DNA of 64,000 nucleotides from Variovorax sp. SG517 (GTDB lineage Bacteria > Pseudomonadota > Gammaproteobacteria > Burkholderiales > Burkholderiaceae_C): positions 1 through 64,000 of the forward strand of contig NZ_JABMJG010000002.1 in the NCBI RefSeq assembly GCF_013376045.1, written 5' to 3'. The notes beneath the pieces were generated by a model. The model saw nothing but the letters and a program-made list of their open reading frames with translations. It was not told the origin of the DNA and did not search any database. The translations under genes were made by a program, and so were the position numbers. The first letter of the stretch is position 1; the number at the start of each line of letters is the position of its first letter. Shown here piece by piece: positions 16,135 through 23,929 of this stretch.

Positions 16135-16706
16135 GGGAACTTCGCCAGCGCCGCCGCGATGGCCGGCTTGGGGTCCGAGCCGAGGAACAGCAGGCGTTCG
16201 GCTTCGCGGCGGCGCTGCAGGCCCTTCAGTACCGTGCCGCCCGACATGTTCCAGCGTGGGAACTGCGCTGCGGCGCCGGCCGTGTCGCCCGCATTGAGCA
16301 GGCGCACGAGCGTGGACTTCGCGAGCGCGTCAGCCCCGGCGTTGTAGAAGATCGAAACGAGCGCATCGAACTGCCGCTGGGTGACGGCCACCGAGACCGT
16401 GCGCCGCACCGCAGGCTCGAATTCGCCGGACATGCGGCGCGCGTAGCGCTGGTCGGCCTCGGCCAGCGTGATGCTCAGGCCGGGCACGACGTCGGGCCCG
16501 GTGTCGCCCCAGCCGATGGTCCAGGGCTTGCCGCTGAGCCGCGCGAAGGCCGCCGACACCGTGGTGATGCGGTAGGGGTCAATGCGGGCCGCGCTCAGCG
16601 CTTTGAAGAGCGGCGAGCCCGGGTCGGGGTATGCGAGCAGCCTGCACTGCTCGAAGTAGTGGGCGACCTCGTGGCCGTCCGCGCCCATGCGCAGTTGCTC
16701 ATTCAT
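16131..16706 (-). CDS. Phage lysozyme (GH24 endolysin, P2 gpK position)
   Basis: The 191-residue enzyme belongs to the T4/P21-type muramidases: an N-terminal Glu in HYFEQCRLLAYPDPGSP, then WTIGWGDTGPDV, which supplies the catalytic Asp and Thr region, and FDALVSIFYNAGADALAKST near the middle. No signal-anchor segment is visible, so export would depend on the holins. The start ATG 16706 overlaps the holin-like gene by 8 bp. It cleaves peptidoglycan at the end of the lytic cycle. Confidence 0.9.
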   Translation of the reverse strand: MNEQLRMGADGHEVAHYFEQCRLLAYPDPGSPLFKALSAARIDPYRITTVSAAFARLSGKPWTIGWGDTGPDVVPGLSITLAEADQRYARRMSGEFEPAVRRTVSVAVTQRQFDALVSIFYNAGADALAKSTLVRLLNAGDTAGAAAQFPRWNMSGGTVLKGLQRRREAERLLFLGSDPKPAIAAALAKFP

Positions 16707-17007
16707 GGCGGATCTCCCGGCTCACGTCGCGGCCGTGCAGGCGGTTGTTCTGCCCGGGGAACAGGCGGTTGATGGCGAAGCCCAGCTCCGAGATCGCGGC
16801 GAGCGCGACGGCCAGCAGCAGCCAGGGGTGCTCGCGCTGGCCGAGGAAGGCCGCCCAGCCGAAGTAGCCGCACAGCAGCGACAGCGCGGCGATCTTGACC
16901 CTGCGGGCTTTGCCGCGCAGTGGTGCGTCGTGGATGTCGGGCGCCGTATGCACGGCGAACTGCAGCAGCGCGGCCAGGCCGAGCAACACGGCGAGTAGCC
17001 ACATCAT
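16699..17007 (-). CDS. Small membrane protein of the lysis cassette (holin or antiholin)
   Basis: The 102-residue protein has an N-terminal membrane segment (MMWLLAVLLGLAALLQFAV), a second one (IAALSLLCGYFGWAAFLG) and a third (LLLAVALAAISELGFAI), with a charged C-terminus. It lies directly before the lysozyme gene, where P2 has holin/antiholin genes. Its family is not certain. Because a holin-superfamily protein precedes it (17004-17420), it may be the second holin or the antiholin. Confidence 0.65.
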   Translation of the reverse strand: MMWLLAVLLGLAALLQFAVHTAPDIHDAPLRGKARRVKIAALSLLCGYFGWAAFLGQREHPWLLLAVALAAISELGFAINRLFPGQNNRLHGRDVSREIRHE

Positions 17008-17420
17008 GGTTTGCTCCTTTCATCGGTGGGCGGCGCGAAGTCGGTGCCGCCGGGCGCGTGGGCCGAGTGATCGCGACCCCGTATGGCATCGAGCAGGCGC
17101 ACGGCGAAGCCGAGCGGGTCGTTGCGCATGGCCCCGCCCACGGACCGCAGGCCCATCCAGATGTCCTCGCTGACCACCGCGCAGGCGCCGACGATGGCAA
17201 GGCGCAGCGTCTCGGACGCCACGAAGCCCTCGATGCCGAGGCCGACGAAGACCGCGACCGATACGCCAGTGAGCAGGGCGCGCAGGAAGCCGCCCCAGCC
17301 GCCGTGGCGCTTCTCGACGACGCCCTGCGCCAAGCCAGCGAAGAGGCCCACGAGGGCGCTGGAAACGATGATCCCCAGCGTCTGGGGTTCGGTGAAGAGC
17401 TTCTTGAGCCAGTCTTGCAT
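17004..17420 (-). CDS. Phage holin family protein
   Basis: The 138-residue protein has hydrophobic segments IIVSSALVGLFAGLA, ALLTGVSVAVFVGLGIEGFV and LAIVGACAVVSEDIWMGL and a hydrophilic C-terminus (RDHSAHAPGGTDFAPPTDER). This matches holins of the LydA/holin III type in P2-like phages, which permeabilise the inner membrane. It overlaps the following small membrane gene by 4 bp and is 4 bp downstream of X. Confidence 0.78.
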   Translation of the reverse strand: MQDWLKKLFTEPQTLGIIVSSALVGLFAGLAQGVVEKRHGGWGGFLRALLTGVSVAVFVGLGIEGFVASETLRLAIVGACAVVSEDIWMGLRSVGGAMRNDPLGFAVRLLDAIRGRDHSAHAPGGTDFAPPTDERSKP

Positions 17421-17424
17421 GTCT

Positions 17425-17628
17425 TCAGTCCCAGAGCTGCACGGTGCGGCGTGTCGTCGTGCTGGCAGGTTCGGCCAGCTCGACCAGCAGGCCGGCCGGC
17501 AGGATGGGCCCGCGATCAGCGAGCCCGGGGTTGAGGAGGAGGGTGGCTTCCACCACGCCCTGCGTGCGCTGCAGGTAGCGCCAGCACAGCAGGTCGACGG
17601 TGTCGTTCTGTTGGGTGCGGACTTGCAT
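17425..17628 (-). CDS. X: Tail protein X
   Basis: The 67-residue protein (MQVRTQQNDTVDLLCWRYLQ, then VEATLLLNPGLADRGPILPAGLLVELAEP) is a typical tail protein X, a small LysM-like domain that binds peptidoglycan or joins tail parts. Length equals that of P2 X (67). It overlaps L by one base and precedes the lysis genes, as in P2. Confidence 0.95.
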   Translation of the reverse strand: MQVRTQQNDTVDLLCWRYLQRTQGVVEATLLLNPGLADRGPILPAGLLVELAEPASTTTRRTVQLWD

Positions 17629-18098
17629 CAGATGAGCTCGACCGTGGTGCGGCGGATGCCGAGGAAGTCGGAGATCGCCCAGCGCAGGTCGCGGCGCAGA
17701 TCGTCGGCGCGCAGCTCCAGCTTGTCGGCGGCCCTGTCGCCGGCGCCCGTGGTGTCGTAGTCGCGGTAGCGCTCGACGAGATCGGCCTGCACTGCGCTGT
17801 AGACGGCGCGCAGGTACAGCGCTAGCTGCGCGCTCTTGCCGTCGACCTTCGGTGAGGGCACGTCCTCGAGCTTCTCGCGGCCGAGCACGAGCTGCGCGCT
17901 CTTGTACAGCGCCAGCTCGGCGTTGACGCTGAGCACGGCCTGCACGGCGCTGTGGCGCAGCCGGTCGGGCGTCACCGTGCCGTCGAGCCGCGCGGTCGCG
18001 CGCAGCTTCGCCAGGTCGATGTCGGGAAACCAGCCGTCGTTCGCCAGCGCAGTCTCTGCGCCGGCGGCCGGGGTGGGTGGGTTTCCGAGCAAGTTCAT
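17628..18098 (-). CDS. L: Head completion protein L
   Basis: The core DGWFPDIDLAKLRATARLDG, TVTPDRLRHSAVQAVLSVNA and RYRDYDTTGAGDRAADKLE is the phage head completion L family (P2 L, 169 residues), which finishes packaged heads before tail joining. ATG 18098 gives 156 residues; the frame is open to a TTG at 18155. No convincing ribosome site distinguishes the two starts. A long N-terminal Pro/Ser-rich segment from the upstream start would be unusual for the family. Confidence 0.9.
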   Translation of the reverse strand: MNLLGNPPTPAAGAETALANDGWFPDIDLAKLRATARLDGTVTPDRLRHSAVQAVLSVNAELALYKSAQLVLGREKLEDVPSPKVDGKSAQLALYLRAVYSAVQADLVERYRDYDTTGAGDRAADKLELRADDLRRDLRWAISDFLGIRRTTVELI

Positions 18099-18204
18099 GG
18101 CGAAGGGTGAAGAGGTCGGCGGTGGTCGGGCTTCATCCGTGGGCAGGCCGGTCAAGGTGCTTCAGGAATCAGCCCGAGCCGCCGGGGTCCGGGGTCGGAC
18201 TCGG

Positions 18205-18915
18205 TTACGGCGCGGGGGGCGTCTCCGGCTTGTTGAGCCGGCGCTCCAGGCGCTCGATGTCTTTTTTCACGCCCACCTGTTCGAACAGGGCGAGGGCGCG
18301 CTGCAGGTGCTCCAGCGCCAGGCGCGCTTCGTCGATGGAGACCTTGTCGAAGTCCACATCCGCCGAGCCGGCCTTGCCGATGACGGCGAAGCCGAAGGCC
18401 TTGTGCAGCTTGGCGCGGGCCTGATCGGGGGCGTCGAGATCCTTGGTGCCGAAAAGGATCAGCGGCAGCAGCTGACGCGCATCGTCGCGGCCCATCTTCC
18501 CGGTGAGTGCGGCGGTGGCGAACTCGTCGATCAGGATCGTGCCGAGGTTCCGGTCGTACTGGTCGGGCGGCGCGAGGTCGTGCGTCACGGCGTACTGCGC
18601 GATTTCGATGGCGCGGTGGTAGTTGCCGGCGTCGATGTGCCACACGAGCACGGTGGTCAGCACCTGATCCTGCGCGCCGGTGCCGCCGGCCAGGGCGCCA
18701 TCGATCCACGCGTCGTAGACAGGCAGGAAGGCGCGCTTCGCCTCGATCTTGCGCTCGACGGACTGGATGTCCTTGAGCGCACGGCGGTGCTCGGCGAGCT
18801 GCGCGAGCATGAGCTGGTAGGCGCTGCCCTGCAGCTCGCCGCCTGCCGGCGCCGTGGCCGACGCAATCATGGCGAGCTTGGTCTGCAGATGGCGCTGAGC
18901 GGGCGTCTGGCGCAT
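18205..18915 (-). CDS. M: Terminase small (endonuclease) subunit M
   Basis: The 236-residue protein fits P2 gpM (247 residues): AEHRRALKDIQSVERKIEAK, FLPVYDAWIDGALAGGTGAQ and VWHIDAGNYHRAIEIAQYAV. In P2 this subunit cuts cos DNA together with P. It follows the capsid gene N by 5 bp and is the last head gene before L. Its C-terminus is helical and charged. Confidence 0.94.
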   Translation of the reverse strand: MRQTPAQRHLQTKLAMIASATAPAGGELQGSAYQLMLAQLAEHRRALKDIQSVERKIEAKRAFLPVYDAWIDGALAGGTGAQDQVLTTVLVWHIDAGNYHRAIEIAQYAVTHDLAPPDQYDRNLGTILIDEFATAALTGKMGRDDARQLLPLILFGTKDLDAPDQARAKLHKAFGFAVIGKAGSADVDFDKVSIDEARLALEHLQRALALFEQVGVKKDIERLERRLNKPETPPAP

Positions 18916-18920
18916 GGTGA

Positions 18921-19928
18921 TCAGTCCTGAACCTCGATGTTCTCCACCAGTGCCGTCAGGCCGTAGTCCTCGATCACGAAGGCATCGTTGCTCGACTCGT
19001 AGTTCTCGATGCGGTTGCGCTTCGGGTTGTCCATCACGTTGCGGCGGCGTGCCGACTCCTGCCAGTAGATCGACAGGTTGTCCAGGCGCGTGATGAGAAC
19101 CTTGTTCGCGGGGAAGTAGGGCACCGTGATGCCCGGCAGGCTGCCCAGGCGCCGCTGGCTGCGCACGATGTCGGCGGCGAGGATCTCGGTGGGGGCGGTC
19201 GGGTCGTTGACCAGCGGGAACAGCTTGTCGTGCATCAGGTCACGGCCGACGATGGCGACCAGGCCGCCGTCGTCGCGATACCAGGGATCGAGCAGCGTCT
19301 TCGTGGCGTCGAACACGAGCGCGTCGAGGTTCTTGTAGTCGCCACCGGCGCCGACCGTGACCTTGCCGGCGACGGCGCCGTGATCCATCACGCGCGACGG
19401 GGCGTCCGTCTTGATGTGCTTGAGCCAGCCGATGTTCACGTCCTGCAGCTTGGGGTTTGCCACAAGGTCGGTCGTGACCGCGATGCTCTCGCCGTTGAAG
19501 CCGATCAGCACGCGGTCCAGCGCCTGGCGCTTGATGATCACGTCGCGCACGCGGGTCTGGAAGTCGGGGAACTTCGCCCACGCATCGAGCGTGGCGTACT
19601 TGATGTACGTGTCGTAGTTCGTCTGGGCGCACTCGTAGCCTTGGTTGTCGAGCGTCTCGACCGAGCGGGGCGAGCGGTCCGTCACATCCGTGTTGGTGCG
19701 GCTCGCGATGGGACCGCTGACGCCAAGGCCGAGCTTCTCGCCCTTGAGTTCCTTCACCCCGATGATGTTGATCGAACTCAGGAACTCGCTCGACTCCTGC
19801 ATCTTCGTCTCCAGCGTCTGCTGCACGCTCGGGGCGACGGCGAACACCTCGTTGGCGCTGGGCACGCCGCTGAGCGCGCTGAGTCGGCTCAGCCACTGGT
19901 TGAAGACGAGGCGGGTATCTTTTTGCAT
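18921..19928 (-). CDS. N: Major capsid protein (P2 gpN)
   Basis: The 335-residue protein begins MQKDTRLVFNQWLSRLSALS and carries RSPRSVETLDNQGYECAQTN, FNGESIAVTTDLVANP and AGGDYKNLDALVFDATKTLL, the hallmarks of P2 N (357 residues). It builds the icosahedral head. The precursor is normally trimmed by the protease of O. It starts at ATG 19928, 52 bp after O. Confidence 0.95.
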   Translation of the reverse strand: MQKDTRLVFNQWLSRLSALSGVPSANEVFAVAPSVQQTLETKMQESSEFLSSINIIGVKELKGEKLGLGVSGPIASRTNTDVTDRSPRSVETLDNQGYECAQTNYDTYIKYATLDAWAKFPDFQTRVRDVIIKRQALDRVLIGFNGESIAVTTDLVANPKLQDVNIGWLKHIKTDAPSRVMDHGAVAGKVTVGAGGDYKNLDALVFDATKTLLDPWYRDDGGLVAIVGRDLMHDKLFPLVNDPTAPTEILAADIVRSQRRLGSLPGITVPYFPANKVLITRLDNLSIYWQESARRRNVMDNPKRNRIENYESSNDAFVIEDYGLTALVENIEVQD

Positions 19929-19980
19929 GAATGGCTCCGGGTGATGCGAAAGGGCTGGGGCGTGTTGAGAGGAGGGCGGA

Positions 19981-20832
19981 TCAGCAGTCGGTTTCCTGCT
20001 GGTTCGGCTTGCCGCCGGTGGCCGGCGGGCGCTTCGAGTGCTTGTCGGCGTCGGTCGTGTCGATGGTTTCGAACTTCGACTTCAGGTCGTTGTGCTCGGC
20101 CTCGAGCGCGTTGAACTTCTTCTGCAGGGCGGCAAGATCCTTGGAGGTCGTGCTGCCTTGCTCGACCGACGCTTGCAGCGTCTCGCCGAGATCGTCGAGC
20201 GCGCCCATCAGTTCGGCGGCCGTGGCGTCGTTGCGCTTCGACTGGGAGGCGAACTTCTTCGAGAACGAATCGCGCCAGCCCTTGACCTTTGCGAGCACTC
20301 CCTTGTCGTCGTCTTCGTCATCCTCGAATTCGAGGGTGACCTCGACGGCCTCGGAGAACAGGTTCTCGGGCGCCTGCTTCTTCCCCTTGAAGGGATTGCT
20401 GTCGGGGTTCTTGGCCGCGAAGCTCAGGATGTCGGTGCCCAGGCTGGCGGGGCTGTCGGTGATGCCCAGGCCGACCAGATACGCCTGGCCGGTGTCGCCG
20501 AACTTGGGGTTCACCTCCATGCTGGTGTAGATCTTCTGGCGCTCCTTCGCCAGCTTGACCAGATCGGGCGTCGGGTCCAACTGCGCGAACAGCCCCAGCT
20601 TCTTCCGGCCGTCGAGGGTGACCTCCTCGGCCTTCAGCGCGGTCACGTCGCCGTAGGCCTTGAAGGGGCTGTCGGGCAGCGTGCCGCGAATGTGCTCGAG
20701 CCAGATGCGCGCGCCGTACTTCGCGGGGTCGAAGTTGGCGGCCATCTGCTGCAGCCAGGTGCGCTCGATGGTGCGACCGTCGGTGGTGGCGCCTTCGACG
20801 GCGACGCGAAAGAACTTGGACTTCTGGGCCAT
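19981..20832 (-). CDS. O: Capsid scaffolding protein/protease (P2 gpO)
   Basis: The 283-residue protein has SKFFRVAVEGATTDGRTIE, WLEHIRGTLPDSPFKAYGDV and YTSMEVNPKFGDTGQAYLVG with LGITDSPASLGTD, as in P2 gpO. The N-terminal half is a serine protease with likely His (LEHIRG) and Ser (SMEVNP or TDSPAS) residues. The C-terminal half is a scaffolding coiled coil (ALQKKFNALEAEHNDLKSKF). ATG 20832 lies about 30 bases downstream of the initiation point predicted from the late activator dyad. Confidence 0.94.
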   Translation of the reverse strand: MAQKSKFFRVAVEGATTDGRTIERTWLQQMAANFDPAKYGARIWLEHIRGTLPDSPFKAYGDVTALKAEEVTLDGRKKLGLFAQLDPTPDLVKLAKERQKIYTSMEVNPKFGDTGQAYLVGLGITDSPASLGTDILSFAAKNPDSNPFKGKKQAPENLFSEAVEVTLEFEDDEDDDKGVLAKVKGWRDSFSKKFASQSKRNDATAAELMGALDDLGETLQASVEQGSTTSKDLAALQKKFNALEAEHNDLKSKFETIDTTDADKHSKRPPATGGKPNQQETDC

Positions 20833-20906
20833 GGTGGTGTGCGGGTAGGTTGACGAGTGATGGCGCTGATGGTCTGCGGACCACGCGTGAGGCTCAACGC
20901 AATTCA

Positions 20907-20929
20907 GTTGTGTATGCGCGGTCTACAAC
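20907..20929. promoter_or_regulatory. Ogr/Delta-like late activator site between genes O and P
   Basis: GTTGT-N13-ACAAC, centred near 20918, lies between divergent O (starts 20832) and P (starts 20986). A -55 centre would place start points near 20863 and 20973, giving short leaders in both directions. P2 also has divergent Po and Pp promoters here. The dyad matches the one at 13748-13770 in arms, spacing and right flank. Confidence 0.65.
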
Positions 20930-20985
20930 CGAAACCCGGCTTGGAGGCGTCGCGAAGAGGCGCGAGCGCCCATAGCCTCACCGCC

Positions 20986-22764
20986 ATGGACTCATCCAGC
21001 GATGTCGTCGAAGCGCCAGAAACGCCCGTGGTGGAGCAGCGGCGCGCAGCCCGGCATCTCTACTGGCAGGGCTGGCGCATTTCTTCTATCGCGGAACACC
21101 TTGGAATTCCGCGCACGACAGTGCACGGGTGGAAGGATGCCGAGCAATGGGACAAGGCGCAACCGATCCAACGTGTGGAGGGTGCGCTCGAAGCCCGCAT
21201 GGTGCAGCTGATCGGCAAGGAGTCGAAAACCGGTGGCGACTTCAAGGAGATCGACCTCCTCGGCCGGCAGCTCGAGCGCACCGCGCGCATCACCAAGTAC
21301 GAGAAGACCGGCAAGGAAGCCGATCTCAACCCGGAGATCGAGAAACGCAACGCCGGGCCAAAGAAGAAGCCGCAGCGCAACCACTTCACCAACGAGCAGG
21401 CCGACGAGCTGTACGAGGCGTTTCAGGACTCTCTCTTCGGCCATCAGAAGGTGTGGTTCCGCAACGGGCACGAGCGCACGCGCATGGTGCTCAAGAGCCG
21501 GCAGATCGGCGCGACCTGGTACTTCGCGCGTGAAGCGCTCGTCGACGCGCTGAAGACCGGGCGCAACCAGATCTTCCTGTCGGCCAGCAAGGCGCAGGCG
21601 TACATCTTCCGCCAGTACATCGTGCAGTTCGCGCAGGAGGCCTGCGGCGTCACGCTGACCGGCGATCCAATGATCCTGCCGAACGGCGCGCACATCTACT
21701 TCCTCGGCACCAACGCGCGCACCGCCCAGGGCTACCACGGCAACTTCTATTTCGACGAGTTCTTCTGGACGCACCGGTTCGAAGAGCTCAACAAGGTTGC
21801 ATCCGCCATGGCGATGCACAAGCGCTGGCGCAAGACCTACTTCAGCTCGCCCAGCTCGATCCAGCACGAGGCCTACGCGCGCTGGAGCGGCGCGCACTTC
21901 AACAAGAACCGGCCGAAGGATCAGCGCGTTGCCATCGACCTCTCGCACGACCGCCTCGCCGGCGGATTCACGGGCGAGGACAAGGTGTGGCGCAACATCG
22001 TCAACATCATCGACGCCGAGGCGGCCGGCTGCAATCTCTTCGACATCGACGAGTTGCGCCTCGAGTACAACCCGCAGGAGTTCGCCAACCTGCTGATGTG
22101 CGAGTTCATCGACGACACGCAGTCGGTGTTCCCGATGTCGGAGCTGCAGGCCTGCATGGTCGACTCGTGGGTGGACTGGGCCGACGTCTACAAGCCGCTG
22201 GCGCCCAGGCCCTACGGCTACCGGCCGGTGTGGGTGGGCTACGACCCCTCGCACACCGGCGACACCGCCGGTTGTGTGGTGCTGGCGCCGCCGGACCGCC
22301 CCGGCGGAAAGTTCCGCGTGCTGGAGAAGCATCAGTTCCGAGGCCTCGACTTCGAGGCGCAGGCCGAGGCCATCCGCAAGATCACCGAACGCTACAACGT
22401 GGCGTTCATCGGCATCGACACCACGGGCCTCGGCCAGGGCGTCTACCAGCTGGTGAGCAAGTTCTTCCCCGCCGCCAAGGCCATCAACTACTCGCTCGAG
22501 GTGAAGACGCGCCTCGTGCTGAAGGCCAAGAGCGTGATCAGCAAAGGCCGCCTCGAGTTCGATGCCTGCTGGGTCGATCTCGCGCATGCCTTCCTAGCCA
22601 TCCGCAAGACGCTCACGGCCAGCGGCCGGAACGTCACCTTCGAGGCGGGGCGCACCGAAGACACCGGGCACGCCGACCTCGCGTGGGCCTGCATGCACGC
22701 CCTCGACAACGAGCCTCTCGAAGGCATCACCGCCGCGAACAGCGGCTTCATGGAGATTTCGTAA
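20986..22764 (+). CDS. P: Terminase large (ATPase) subunit P
   Basis: The 592-residue protein has an N-terminal helix-turn-helix (WRISSIAEHLGIPRTTVHGW) for DNA binding, a packaging ATPase domain (RMVLKSRQIGATWYFAREAL as the Walker A-like segment, GNFYFDEFFW as Walker B) and a C-terminal RNase H-like nuclease fold (VWVGYDPSHTGDTAGCVVLA, GIDTTGLGQGVYQLV). P2 gpP is 590 residues. ATG 20986 is chosen because MDSSSDVVEAPETPV leads into the HTH; an upstream ATG at 20857 would cover the late promoter site. It powers DNA packaging into procapsids. Confidence 0.95.
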   Translation: MDSSSDVVEAPETPVVEQRRAARHLYWQGWRISSIAEHLGIPRTTVHGWKDAEQWDKAQPIQRVEGALEARMVQLIGKESKTGGDFKEIDLLGRQLERTARITKYEKTGKEADLNPEIEKRNAGPKKKPQRNHFTNEQADELYEAFQDSLFGHQKVWFRNGHERTRMVLKSRQIGATWYFAREALVDALKTGRNQIFLSASKAQAYIFRQYIVQFAQEACGVTLTGDPMILPNGAHIYFLGTNARTAQGYHGNFYFDEFFWTHRFEELNKVASAMAMHKRWRKTYFSSPSSIQHEAYARWSGAHFNKNRPKDQRVAIDLSHDRLAGGFTGEDKVWRNIVNIIDAEAAGCNLFDIDELRLEYNPQEFANLLMCEFIDDTQSVFPMSELQACMVDSWVDWADVYKPLAPRPYGYRPVWVGYDPSHTGDTAGCVVLAPPDRPGGKFRVLEKHQFRGLDFEAQAEAIRKITERYNVAFIGIDTTGLGQGVYQLVSKFFPAAKAINYSLEVKTRLVLKAKSVISKGRLEFDACWVDLAHAFLAIRKTLTASGRNVTFEAGRTEDTGHADLAWACMHALDNEPLEGITAANSGFMEIS

Positions 22765-23780
22765 TGGAACAGACAGCGCTTGCCGACAACCCGGCCCGCA
22801 TGGAAGCGTTCACCTTCGGCGACCCGACACCGGTGATGGACCGGCGCGAGATCCTCGACTACATCGAGTGCTGGATGAATGGGCGGTGGTACGAGCCGCC
22901 TGTGAGCTGGGAGGGCCTGGCCAGGTCGTTCCACGCGAGCACGCACCACAGCAGCTCCATCTTCTTCAAGCGCAACATCTTGCTGAGCACCTTCGTGCCG
23001 CACAAGCTGATGGACCGCACGACCTTCAGCGCCTACGCGCTGGACTACCTGACCTTCGGCAATGCCTACGTCGAGCGGCGCGATTCGCTCACGCGGCGGC
23101 CGGTGGGCCTGAAGCACGCGCTCGCGAAATACGTGCGGCGCGGCGCGGATCTCGAAAGCTACTTCTTCGTGCGCGGCTGGAAGGAGGAGCACGAGTTCAA
23201 GGGAGGCAGCGTCTTCCACATGCGCGAGGCAGACATCAATCAGGAGGTGTATGGGCTGCCCGAGTACCTGAGCGCGCTTCAGTCGGCCTGGCTGAACGAG
23301 AGCGCGACGCTGTTCCGCCGGCGCTACTACAACAACGGCAGCCACGCGGGCTTCATCCTCTACATCAGCGACGCGCAGCAGCAGCAGGGCGACGTCGACG
23401 CGATCCGCGAGGCCCTGAAGAGCAGCAAAGGCCCGGGCAACTTCCGAAACCTGTTCCTCTACTCGCCCAACGGCAAGAAGGACGGCGTGCAGCTGATCCC
23501 GGTCAGCGAGGTGGCCGCGAAGGACGACTTCTTCAACATCAAGAACGTGAGCCGCGATGACGTGCTGGCCGCACATCGTATCCCACCGCAGCTGCTGGGC
23601 ATCGTGCCCAGCAACACCGGTGGCTTCGGCGCAGTGGTGCCGGCCGCCCAGGTCTTCGCGCGCAACGAGATCAAGCCGCTGCAGGACCGGTTCAAGGAGA
23701 TCAACGAGTGGATCGGCGACGAGGTCGTGCGATTCACCGTCTACGAGGTGCCAACGGGCGAGGCGACGGCCGCGCCCTGA
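22764..23780 (+). CDS. Q: Portal protein (P2 gpQ)
   Basis: The 338-residue protein contains EAFTFGDPTPVMDRREILDY, NGRWYEPPVSWEGLARSFH and SVFHMREADINQEVYGLPEY, all features of P2 Q (344 residues), and ends with KPLQDRFKEINEWIGDEVVR. The portal forms the dodecameric vertex for DNA entry. Its ATG overlaps the P stop by one base (TAATG). Confidence 0.96.
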   Translation: MEQTALADNPARMEAFTFGDPTPVMDRREILDYIECWMNGRWYEPPVSWEGLARSFHASTHHSSSIFFKRNILLSTFVPHKLMDRTTFSAYALDYLTFGNAYVERRDSLTRRPVGLKHALAKYVRRGADLESYFFVRGWKEEHEFKGGSVFHMREADINQEVYGLPEYLSALQSAWLNESATLFRRRYYNNGSHAGFILYISDAQQQQGDVDAIREALKSSKGPGNFRNLFLYSPNGKKDGVQLIPVSEVAAKDDFFNIKNVSRDDVLAAHRIPPQLLGIVPSNTGGFGAVVPAAQVFARNEIKPLQDRFKEINEWIGDEVVRFTVYEVPTGEATAAP

Positions 23781-23797
23781 ATCACAAAAAAGACGGG

Positions 23798-23882
23798 CGA
23801 CCTGTTCAGGTGTTGGAGCACCTGTTCAAGCCCCGAAGTGCAGGACAGACCTGCAAGCCGGCGAGGCCCGCCACCCTGTACA
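23798..23882. other. Candidate cos region downstream of portal gene Q
   Basis: In P2 the cohesive-end site lies next to Q. Here the stretch after Q has two copies of CCTGTTCA (23801 and 23821), a CAGGTG/CACCTG inverted pair, and GGCGAGGC at 23860-23867, which equals the first eight bases of the P2 cohesive end as I remember it. The rest of the P2 cos core does not match. This is a weak assignment based on position. Confidence 0.3.
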
Positions 23883-23929
23883 GAGTGGGTCGAGCCTATC
23901 AGCAATTTTTAGTGTCAAAGGCTTGCACA

